The notes below the pieces were generated by a model. It searched no databases, was not told where the DNA came from, and saw nothing but the letters and a program-made list of their open reading frames with translations. Below, piece by piece: positions 1 through 5,036 of a stretch of 5,467 nt of DNA; the first letter of the stretch is position 1; every line of letters begins with the position of its first letter. The stretch lies in contig CADCQZ010000070.1 in assembly GCA_902803675.1 (NCBI GenBank), positions 1 through 5,467 of the forward strand, given 5' to 3'. The DNA is from an uncultured Eubacteriales bacterium. GTDB lineage: Bacteria; Bacillota_A; Clostridia; Christensenellales; Aristaeellaceae. The position numbers were made by a program, and so were the translations under genes.

Positions 1-189
1 GCTGCCGATCATCCAGTTCACCGTGCCGGTGGCGCCCACGGCGGCGGTGGCGTCCGTGCCCAGGGAACCCACCATGGCCGTGTCGATATACTGCACGGCG
101 GTCTGGGTCAGCTGCTCGAGCATCGTGGGCCATGCCAGGGTGAACACGCTGCCCAGCATGCCGCGGTCAAAGTCTTTTCCGAGCCGCAC
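1..189 (-). CDS. MATE-family multidrug/Na+-coupled efflux transporter, N-terminal part (cut by window edge)
   Basis: Reading the minus strand from a GTG at 189-187 gives 63 codons that run off the left edge without a stop. After a short polar start (RLGKDFDRG, residues 2-10) comes a first membrane helix and the stretch LEQLTQTAVQYIDTAMVGSL (residues 24-43). This resembles the N-terminal signature of MATE efflux proteins, where TM1 ends in a D-x-A-M-V-G-x-L-G type motif, followed by the small-residue-rich start of TM2 (TDATAAVGATGTVNWM). MATE proteins are inner-membrane antiporters of about 450 residues with twelve helices that export cationic drugs or metabolites in exchange for Na+ or H+. 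The GTG start is chosen because a purine-rich site lies just upstream and the family motif begins soon after; the in-frame ATG at residue 11 would cut into the conserved start. It is divergent from the glycosidase gene. The substrate is unknown and only about an eighth of the gene is visible. Confidence 0.88.
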   Translation of the reverse strand, partial: MRLGKDFDRGMLGSVFTLAWPTMLEQLTQTAVQYIDTAMVGSLGTDATAAVGATGTVNWMIGS

Positions 190-191
190 GT

Positions 192-204
192 GTCCTTACC
201 CCCC
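192..204 (-). promoter_or_regulatory. Ribosome binding site that supports the GTG start of the MATE gene
   Basis: On the minus strand the sequence before the GTG reads GGGGGGTAAGGACAC. Both GGGGGG (about 9 nt from the start) and AAGGA (about 3 nt) are purine-rich; the first has the better spacing. No such site sits before the next in-frame ATG at codon 11, so this supports the GTG. Confidence 0.55.
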
Positions 205-218
205 GTTTTCGATCCTGT

Positions 219-239
219 GCCCGGGACCTGATCCCGGGC
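219..239. repeat. Perfect 8-bp inverted repeat in the leader of the MATE gene
   Basis: The arms GCCCGGGA (219-226) and TCCCGGGC (232-239) are perfect complements around a 5-nt centre. The predicted MATE transcription start is near 243, so the repeat would lie at about +4 to +24 of that mRNA. It could be an operator just after the start site or a hairpin protecting the 5' end of the transcript. It is not a terminator: no T-run follows on either strand. The repeat is seen directly; its role is inferred. Confidence 0.6.
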
Positions 240-249
240 GCGCCGCTCC

Positions 250-277
250 ATTGTACCATGCTCCCCGCCAAAGTCAA
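250..277 (-). promoter_or_regulatory. Sigma-70/SigA-type promoter for the MATE gene
   Basis: On the minus strand TTGACT (277-272) is followed after 16 bp by TACAAT (255-250). The -10 is preceded by TGG, which makes an extended -10 (TGnTACAAT). Both hexamers differ from consensus by one base. The predicted start near 243 leaves a leader of about 54 nt before the GTG start codon. Confidence 0.7.
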
Positions 278-302
278 TTCCGCGGGATAAAATAGTTCAC
301 GG

Positions 303-327
303 GATCCGATGCGCGCCTGATCGGATC
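303..327. repeat. Perfect 8-bp inverted repeat midway between the divergent promoters
   Basis: GATCCGAT (303-310) and ATCGGATC (320-327) are perfect complements separated by 9 nt. The centre (about 315) is almost equidistant from the two predicted transcription starts (near 243 and 384), that is, about 70 bp upstream of each. This is a typical place for an activator or shared regulator of divergent genes. The symmetry is seen; regulator binding is inferred. Confidence 0.5.
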
Positions 328-348
328 GGAGCCATCCCGCCTGTCTCG

Positions 349-377
349 TTGCTTTAACGGTCCGGGTCATGTATAAT
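349..377 (+). promoter_or_regulatory. Sigma-70/SigA-type promoter for the GH43 gene
   Basis: TTGCTT (349-354) and a perfect TATAAT (372-377) are separated by 17 bp. The -35 keeps only the TTG core, so an activator or a modest basal rate is plausible. The predicted start near 384 leaves a leader of about 22 nt with GAGG (395-398) placed 7 nt before the ATG at 406. Confidence 0.7.
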
Positions 378-388
378 GGACATGATCC
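364..388. promoter_or_regulatory. Candidate operator: inverted repeat centred on the -10 box of the GH43 promoter
   Basis: TCATGT (367-372) and ACATGA (380-385) are perfect complements around 7 nt. The symmetry resumes outside one mismatch, with GG (364-365) against CC (387-388), so 8 of 9 positions pair. The repeat covers the whole TATAAT and the predicted start point, so a dimeric repressor bound here would block transcription of the glycosidase gene. Sugar-responsive repressors of such genes often act this way. The regulator itself is not in the window and its family cannot be told. Confidence 0.5.
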
Positions 389-405
389 TTCGATGAGGTG
401 CCGCG

Positions 406-1908
406 ATGACAAAAGGCGTCAACCCGCTGACAAACATGGACTTTCCCGATCCGGACGTGATCCGGGTGGGGGATACCTATTACATGATCTCCACCACCAT
501 GCACTTTTTTCCCGGCGGTGTCATCCTCAGGTCATACGACCTGATCCGCTGGGAAATTGGCGCGTATCTGTTCGACGCTTTGGAGCACACCCCGGGGGAG
601 ACCCTGGAGGGGGAGGAAGATATCTGCGGCCACGGCATGTGGGCGGCCTCCCTGAGGCATCACGGCGGCCGGTTCTACGCTGTCTTCATCGCCCACGAAT
701 GGCCGGAGACTTTCCTTTTCACCGCGGACAGGATCGAAGGCCCCTGGACGAAAAAGCACATCCGGGGGATCTATCATGATCCGTCCCTCCTGTTCGACGA
801 TGACGGTCGGGTCTATATCGCTCACGGCAACGGTCAGATCCGCCTCACGGAGCTGGAACGGGACCTGAGCGGCCCAAAGCCGGGCGGGCTCGACCGGGTC
901 ATCGTCCGGGACCGGACCGGCGGGCCTTTAAGGTACGAGGGCTCCCATCTGTACCGGATCGGCGGTCGGTACGTGCTCACGCTGATCCACTCCCTTCCGG
1001 ATCGGTGGTTCCGCGTCCAGGCCTGCTTTACGGCGGACCGGATCGACGGGAGGTTTACCGGCGGTGACGTAATGTGCGCGGACCTGGACGCCCTGGACAG
1101 CGGCGTGGCCCAGGGCGGCCTGGTGGATACTTTGGACGGGCGCTGGTTCTCGCTCCTGTTCCAGGACCGGGGCGCCGTGGGCCGCGTGCCGGTGCTGGTC
1201 CCCGTCACCTGGGATCCGAGCGGGCGCCCGGTCTTCGGCCCGGTCACCCGGGAGATCTCAAACACCTGCACCCGCCCCGGCTGGGCGCCGGAGCCCCTGT
1301 ACGCCGATGACGATTTCACCGAAAACACGCTCAAACCCGTCTGGCAGTTCTATCACGAGCCCCGGGCGGGCCTTTACGGAACGGGCGGCGGCGCCTTCCG
1401 GGTCCGCACGGATAAGCTCAGCCGCACCGTGGAGCATGCCCGGAACATCCTCACCCAGAGGACCATGCTCCCCGGCTGCGTATCGGAGGTCACGGTCTCG
1501 GCGGAGGATCTGAGGCCCGGGGACGTGGCCGGGCTGTGCTTTCTCATCGGCAGCTGGGGCCTCATCGGCGTCGCCCGGGAGGGGGACGGGACCTTCCTCG
1601 TCATGAAGGCCCGGGATCCGGGAGATACTCAGGAGCGGGAGCATGCCCGTATCCCCTGGGCGTCCCCGCGGGCGCGCCTGAGAGCCGTGGTCCGTTTTGA
1701 GGGCATGACCGGGCGGGCAAGGTTCTGGTATGAGTCCGGCGGTGGTTTTCTGCCCCTGGGCCCGGAGCATCGGATGGTCTTCGCTCTGGACCATTTCACC
1801 GGCTGCCGCGCGGGGCTGTTCCTGTACTCCACGAGGGAGACCGGCGGCGCCGCGGCCTTCAGCCGGTTCACTCTGAGGCCCGTTGACGTTTCCCGCGTCG
1901 GCTGTTAA
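406..1908 (+). CDS. Glycoside hydrolase family 43 protein (probable beta-xylosidase / alpha-L-arabinofuranosidase) with C-terminal beta-sandwich
   Basis: This 500-residue protein is likely an exo-acting hydrolase releasing xylose or arabinose from hemicellulose oligosaccharides. The N-terminal part (about 6-285) is a five-bladed propeller of the GH43 type. The opening motif DFPDPDVIRVGDTYYMIST carries the expected general base D15; HDPSLLFDDDG gives the pKa-modulating D125; RYEGSHLYRIGGRY gives the general acid E178. The C-terminal part (about 300-495, from DDDFTENTLKPVWQFYHEPR) looks like the concanavalin-like beta-sandwich found behind many GH43 propellers. The length matches such two-domain enzymes. 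There is no signal peptide or membrane segment, so it should act in the cytoplasm on imported oligosaccharides. The ATG at 406 has GAGG at 395-398, and the family motif begins within six residues. A promoter and candidate operator lie just upstream. Exact substrate and subfamily are uncertain; an arabinanase-like activity is an alternative. Confidence 0.88.
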   Translation: MTKGVNPLTNMDFPDPDVIRVGDTYYMISTTMHFFPGGVILRSYDLIRWEIGAYLFDALEHTPGETLEGEEDICGHGMWAASLRHHGGRFYAVFIAHEWPETFLFTADRIEGPWTKKHIRGIYHDPSLLFDDDGRVYIAHGNGQIRLTELERDLSGPKPGGLDRVIVRDRTGGPLRYEGSHLYRIGGRYVLTLIHSLPDRWFRVQACFTADRIDGRFTGGDVMCADLDALDSGVAQGGLVDTLDGRWFSLLFQDRGAVGRVPVLVPVTWDPSGRPVFGPVTREISNTCTRPGWAPEPLYADDDFTENTLKPVWQFYHEPRAGLYGTGGGAFRVRTDKLSRTVEHARNILTQRTMLPGCVSEVTVSAEDLRPGDVAGLCFLIGSWGLIGVAREGDGTFLVMKARDPGDTQEREHARIPWASPRARLRAVVRFEGMTGRARFWYESGGGFLPLGPEHRMVFALDHFTGCRAGLFLYSTRETGGAAAFSRFTLRPVDVSRVGC

Positions 1909-1911
1909 AAT
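1883..1911 (+). promoter_or_regulatory. Candidate promoter for the ABC exporter genes, overlapping the end of the GH43 gene
   Basis: TTGACG (1883-1888) and TAAAAT (1906-1911) are separated by exactly 17 bp; each hexamer differs from consensus by one base. The -10 begins at the TAA stop codon of the glycosidase gene. The predicted start near 1918 leaves a leader of about 77 nt before the ATPase gene. It is a strong match for a region so GC-rich, but part of it is also coding sequence, so chance is possible. Confidence 0.55.
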
Positions 1912-1939
1912 ACCGTTCCAAGGTTTTTTAGATCCCACG

Positions 1940-1963
1940 GCCCGCGGGCGGCGCGCGGCGGGC
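1940..1963 (+). terminator. GC-rich hairpin between the GH43 and ABC genes; weak terminator or leader structure
   Basis: GCCCGC (1940-1945) can pair with GCGGGC (1958-1963), extended by a G-U pair, and TTT follows at 1964-1966. The enclosed 12 nt are themselves GC-rich and allow competing folds (GCCCGCGGGC at 1940-1949 is a perfect palindrome). The U-run is too short for a confident intrinsic terminator. It could partly stop readthrough from the glycosidase gene, or act as a leader structure for the exporter transcript if the promoter at 1883-1911 is used. Confidence 0.3.
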
Positions 1964-1994
1964 TTTCCCCATCCTGAAAGGAAGGAGCACATCC

Positions 1995-2960
1995 ATGTCC
2001 TATATCCGGGCGGACCATCTGTACAAGACCTTCACCGTGCGCGAAAAGCGCCGGAAGGGACATATCTTCCGGGAAAAGCGGACGGTGGACGCTCTTTGGG
2101 ACCTGAGCTTCCGGGTGGAGAAGGGGGAGCTGATCGGCTGCATCGGCCCCAACGGCGCGGGCAAATCCACCACGGTCAAGATCCTGTCCGGCATCCTCAC
2201 GCCGGACAAGGGCGATATGGACGTGGGCGGCCTGGTGCCCTGGCGGGACCGGAAGCAGCACGTGAGCCGCATCGGCGTGGTGTTCGGTCAGCGGGTGCAG
2301 CTCTGGTGGGACGTGCCCATCCTGGACAGCTACGCCCTTTTGAAGGATATCTACCGGATCCCGGAGGATCAGTACCGTAAGCGCCTGGACGAGCTTAAAC
2401 AGGTGCTGCGTCTGGAGGACCTGATGCGCACACCCTTAAGGCTCCTGAGCCTGGGCCAGCGCATGCGCGCCGAATTGTGCGGCTCGCTGCTGCACCGGCC
2501 GGAGATACTGTTCCTGGACGAGCCCACCATCGGTCTGGACTCGGTCAGCAAGCTGGCTCTGCGGGACTTTTTGAAATGGGAGAACCGCGAAAACGGCACC
2601 ACGATCTTCCTCACCACCCACGATATGGAGGATGTTGCCGCTCTGTGTTCCCGGGTGATGGTGCTGGGCCGCGGCAGGAAGCTGTTCGACGGCGGTTTCC
2701 CCGTCCTGCTCAGCCGCTACGACACCACCCGCACGGCGCAGGCACGCTTCGACGGGGCCGCGGCGCTGCCGCCCCTGCCCGAGGGATTTTCGGCTTCCTT
2801 CGAGGGGGACACGCTCACCGTCACCTATGATCCCCGCCGCGCCCGGGCGGACGAGCTCCTTTCCCTGCTCCGTCAGGCGGGTACCGTCCGTGAGATCACC
2901 ATCCGGCCCCGGAACATCGATCAGATGATCGCGGACATGTACAGGGAGATGGCGCTGTGA
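1995..2960 (+). CDS. ABC-2 type exporter, ATP-binding subunit (COG4586-like)
   Basis: This 321-residue cytoplasmic ATPase would drive export through the two permeases encoded next. All nucleotide-binding motifs are intact: Walker A GPNGAGKST (51-59), Q-loop at Q99 in VVFGQRVQLWWD, signature LSLGQ (151-155), Walker B ILFLDEP (171-177, with D175 and catalytic E176), D-loop GLD (180-182) and H-loop H209 in LTTHD. The VFGQRxQLWWD and LSLGQRMRAEL stretches and a basic insertion before Walker A (about 16-29) are typical of the COG4586 group, which pairs with COG4587 and COG3694 permeases. Some members of that group are annotated as viologen exporters, others have no known substrate. The last 80 or so residues form a small C-terminal domain, as in DrrA-like ATPases. 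AAGGAG at 1982-1987 sits 7 nt before the ATG. The stop overlaps the next start by 4 nt (GTGA). Confidence 0.92.
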   Translation: MSYIRADHLYKTFTVREKRRKGHIFREKRTVDALWDLSFRVEKGELIGCIGPNGAGKSTTVKILSGILTPDKGDMDVGGLVPWRDRKQHVSRIGVVFGQRVQLWWDVPILDSYALLKDIYRIPEDQYRKRLDELKQVLRLEDLMRTPLRLLSLGQRMRAELCGSLLHRPEILFLDEPTIGLDSVSKLALRDFLKWENRENGTTIFLTTHDMEDVAALCSRVMVLGRGRKLFDGGFPVLLSRYDTTRTAQARFDGAAALPPLPEGFSASFEGDTLTVTYDPRRARADELLSLLRQAGTVREITIRPRNIDQMIADMYREMAL

Positions 2961-3748
2961 GGAGTTATTTTTCCGTGTTCCGCCTCCGGCAGCGGATGGA
3001 GACCCAGTACCGGGGCGCCATGCTGGGCGGCATCGTGTGCCAGGTCTTTTTCGGGCTCATCCTGATCGCTCTCGACCGGGCGCTCTACTCATCCCGGCCC
3101 CAAAACCTGCCCTTACAGGACGTGGTCACCTACGTGTGGCTCCAGCAGGCCTTCTTCAGGATGCTCTTCGCCACCGATCCGGACCTGATGGACAAGATCC
3201 GCACCGGCTCGATCGCCTACGACCTGTGCCGGCCCGTGGACCTGTACGGCTTTTATTTCGCCCGTATCGCGGCCCAGAAGCTGACGGGCAGCCTGATGCG
3301 GGCGGTGCCCATGCTGACGGTCGCGGCTCTCCTGCCCGCGGGGTGGGGCATCGCTCTGCCCGCGTCCCTGCCCGGCCTGCTCCTGAGCCTCACGGCGCTC
3401 GCTCTGGGCCTCATGTGTGTGTCGGCGCTGGAGAACATCACGATGGGCATCACCATGCGCACCCTGGATCCCCGGGGCATCCAGGCGATGCTGAACATGC
3501 TGATGATGATCCTGAGCGGCAATCTCCTGCCCCTCACATTGTTCCCGGACGCCTGGCAGCGCGTGATCACCCTGACGCCCTACGCTCAGCTCCTGGACGC
3601 GCCGATCCGTCTGTACACCGGTGCCTGTCCGCCCGAAAGGGCTTTTTCGGCGCTGATCCTCCAGGCGGCGTGGACGGTGTGTCTTGTGCTTTGCGGTTCC
3701 CTCCTCTGGCGGCGCAACCGCCGTCGTCTCGTGGTGCAGGGGGGCTGA
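2957..3748 (+). CDS. ABC-2 type exporter, first permease subunit (COG4587-like)
   Basis: This 263-residue integral membrane protein has about six hydrophobic segments (roughly 22-40, 55-70, 112-128, 134-157, 175-197 and 230-251). A short basic N-terminus and a very basic C-terminal tail (WRRNRRR, 251-257) both suggest cytoplasmic ends. The cytoplasmic loop motif GSIAYDLCRPVDLYGFYFAR (84-103) is the hallmark of ABC-2 permeases in the COG4587/COG3694 group; the region LTLTPYAQLLDAP-like at 204-215 is the usual second conserved patch. With the next gene it should form the heterodimeric channel powered by the preceding ATPase. The start is a GTG lying inside the end of the ATPase gene (overlap GTGA), with GGGAG at 2944-2948 8 nt upstream, which indicates translational coupling. 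The exported compound is not known. Confidence 0.88.
   Translation: MRSYFSVFRLRQRMETQYRGAMLGGIVCQVFFGLILIALDRALYSSRPQNLPLQDVVTYVWLQQAFFRMLFATDPDLMDKIRTGSIAYDLCRPVDLYGFYFARIAAQKLTGSLMRAVPMLTVAALLPAGWGIALPASLPGLLLSLTALALGLMCVSALENITMGITMRTLDPRGIQAMLNMLMMILSGNLLPLTLFPDAWQRVITLTPYAQLLDAPIRLYTGACPPERAFSALILQAAWTVCLVLCGSLLWRRNRRRLVVQGG
3738..3744 (+). promoter_or_regulatory. Ribosome binding site that sets the start of the second permease at 3753
   Basis: AGGGGGG lies 8 nt before ATG 3753. The reading frame is open further back to an ATG at 3684, but the extra 23 residues (rich in Cys, Gly and Arg, within the upstream permease gene) do not look like this family, and the ATG at 3753 follows the upstream stop by 4 nt. 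Confidence 0.65.
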
Positions 3749-3752
3749 GCGG

Positions 3753-4553
3753 ATGGATACGGTGAAGCTCTATCTGAAGTCCATGGGCATGCTGCTCAAG
3801 TCCCAGATGGAATATCCCCTCTCCTTTATCCTGCAGACCCTGGCCCAGCTCATCATGGAGGGGGGCGAGATGCTGGCGCTGATCCTGATCATCGACCGGT
3901 TCGACCGTCTGGACCGGTGGCAGGCGGGGGATCTGTTCTTCTTTTTCGGCATCATGGCGGTCACCTTCTACATCACCGAGTGCTTCGGGCGGGGCGTCAC
4001 GGGGGAGTTCCCCTCCCTGGTGCGATCCGGCCGGCTGGACACTCTCCTGCTCCGGCCCCGGGGCGTGCTCACCCAGGTGATCTGCAGCGCGGTGGATCCC
4101 CGGCGGATCACCTGCATCGCCGTGGGCGTGGCCGCTCTCGCGATCGGCTGCCGTCTGTCGAAAGTCCGCTGGACGTTCCTCAAGGTCCTGCTGATGGGGG
4201 AGGCCGTCTTCTTCGGTGTGCTCCTCATCCTGGGGCTGTTCCTCATCGAGGCCGTCTTCTGCATCTACAGCGTCAAGTCCGTGGAGTTGGTCAACGCCGT
4301 CACCTACGGCGGGCGCAGCGCCTGTGAGTACCCGGTGGATATCTATCCCCGCCCTTTAAGGATCCTGTTCACGGCCTTCGCGCCCTTCGCTCTGGTGCTG
4401 CAGGTGCCCGCCGGCTATATCCTGGACAAGCCCCTCTTTCCCTGGCCGGCCTGGACCGCGTTTTTGTGCCCCCTGTCCGGCGCCGCCGCGTTCGGCGTCA
4501 TCTGTCTGGTGTTTCAGAAAGCCATGCGGCACTACCGCTCCGCCGGGAGCTGA
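3753..4553 (+). CDS. ABC-2 type exporter, second permease subunit (COG3694-like, ABC2_membrane_6)
   Basis: This 266-residue membrane protein is the likely partner of the preceding permease. It starts with an amphipathic stretch (VKLYLKSMGMLLKSQMEYPL), then has about six hydrophobic segments (roughly 22-47, 60-75, 118-133, 144-171, 203-224 and 233-254). The loop SGRLDTLLLRPRGVLTQ (92-108) matches the G-x-hydrophobic-D-x-hydrophobic-L-x-R-P motif of ABC-2 permeases. The late block EYPVDIYPRPLRILFTAFAP (192-211), followed by VPAGYIL, is characteristic of the COG3694 family. The order ATPase, COG4587-like, COG3694-like is the usual one for this transporter type. It starts 4 nt after the upstream stop. 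I chose the ATG at 3753 over the longer frame because of its ribosome binding site and family length of about 260-270 residues. TGA and TAA stops follow almost together. Confidence 0.88.
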   Translation: MDTVKLYLKSMGMLLKSQMEYPLSFILQTLAQLIMEGGEMLALILIIDRFDRLDRWQAGDLFFFFGIMAVTFYITECFGRGVTGEFPSLVRSGRLDTLLLRPRGVLTQVICSAVDPRRITCIAVGVAALAIGCRLSKVRWTFLKVLLMGEAVFFGVLLILGLFLIEAVFCIYSVKSVELVNAVTYGGRSACEYPVDIYPRPLRILFTAFAPFALVLQVPAGYILDKPLFPWPAWTAFLCPLSGAAAFGVICLVFQKAMRHYRSAGS

Positions 4554-4593
4554 TAAAGGCCCCAACCGCGTTTGGCGGATCATATCATTTATC

Positions 4594-4599
4594 GGGAGG
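4594..4599 (+). promoter_or_regulatory. Ribosome binding site that sets the start of the HIT gene at 4608
   Basis: GGGAGG is placed 8 nt before ATG 4608, an ideal spacing. The frame is open back to a TTG at 4572, which has no such site and would add 12 residues not typical of the family. I see no convincing promoter in the 54-bp gap 4554-4607, so the gene is probably read through from the exporter genes. Confidence 0.75.
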
Positions 4600-4607
4600 T
4601 CATCGCT

Positions 4608-5036
4608 ATGACGGAAGAAATGCTCAACTGCTCTTACTGCTCCGAGGGCGCGCTCCTTGACGCGTTCGGCATCAAGATCGGCGAACTGCCCATGTCCAAG
4701 GTGATCCTGTTCAGGGAACAGAGCCATAAGGGCCGGGTCATCGTAGCCTGCAAACGCCATGTGGACGACGTGACGGATCTGACGAAGGAGGAGCGGGCCC
4801 AGTTCATGGAGGACGTGGCCCACACGGCTCAGATCCTTCACGACCTGTTCCATCCGGACAAGATCAATTTCGGGGCCTACGGGGACAAGATGCATCACCT
4901 GCATGTCCACCTGGTGCCCAAGTATAAGGACGACGATTTCGAGTGGGGCGGCGTTTTCGCCATGGATCCCAAACGGGTGCGCCTTACGGACGCGGAGTAC
5001 GCGGATCTGATCAAACTGATCCGCGCCCGTCTGTGA
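4608..5036 (+). CDS. HIT-domain protein (Hint-like nucleotide hydrolase)
   Basis: This is a 142-residue soluble cytoplasmic protein of the histidine triad superfamily. The triad HLHVHLV (97-103) fits the H-x-H-x-H-x-x motif; H99 should be the nucleophile that forms the nucleotidyl intermediate. Preceding it are KINFGAYGDKMHH, the usual strand that lines the nucleotide site, and KGRVIVACKRHVDDVTDLT (41-59), equivalent to the P-K-x-H-x-x-x-hydrophobic-x-x-L region of other HIT proteins. C8 and C11 (CSYC), with H51 and H97, would make the zinc site found in many bacterial members. Known relatives hydrolyse nucleoside phosphoramidates, aminoacyl-AMP or dinucleoside polyphosphates; which applies here cannot be told. 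The C-terminal region after the triad (WGGVFAMDPKRVRLTDAEYA) is longer than in minimal Hint proteins. Its stop overlaps the next start by one base (TGATG). Confidence 0.9.
   Translation: MTEEMLNCSYCSEGALLDAFGIKIGELPMSKVILFREQSHKGRVIVACKRHVDDVTDLTKEERAQFMEDVAHTAQILHDLFHPDKINFGAYGDKMHHLHVHLVPKYKDDDFEWGGVFAMDPKRVRLTDAEYADLIKLIRARL

Noticed and set aside
23..295. 90-codon plus-strand frame at the left edge
   Set aside because: It is antisense to the MATE start and runs across the MATE promoter; its low-complexity, Pro/Ser/Arg-rich translation has no domain.
1925..1930. T6 run after the GH43 stop as the tail of an intrinsic terminator
   Set aside because: No GC-rich stem precedes it; the stem-loop lies downstream at 1940-1963 instead.
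1258..1992. Long 244-codon open frame on the minus strand
   Set aside because: It lies opposite the well-supported GH43 gene, its translation has no recognisable domain, and it is the expected antisense shadow of GC-rich coding DNA.
3037..3765. 242-codon plus-strand frame overlapping the first permease
   Set aside because: It is Pro/Gly/Arg/His-rich out-of-frame translation; the permease frame has membrane segments and the ABC-2 loop motif.
4562..4577. Possible hairpin (CCAA/TTGG or CCGC/GCGG) after the second permease as a terminator
   Set aside because: Stems are only 4 bp, the two folds exclude each other, and there is no T-run.
4560..4588. TATCAT at 4583-4588 as a -10 box for the HIT gene
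   Set aside because: The position 17 bp upstream (4560-4565) bears no resemblance to TTGACA and there is no extended -10.
4356..4910. 184-codon minus-strand frame across the permease-HIT junction
   Set aside because: It is opposite two strong genes and its sequence (repeated HLVPVGP, HHVHMA-type runs) mirrors their codons.
4943..5035. N-terminal extension of the GNAT gene
   Set aside because: These 31 codons lie within the HIT gene and give a basic, Gly-rich sequence unlike GNAT starts; the ATG at 5036 fits the family start.
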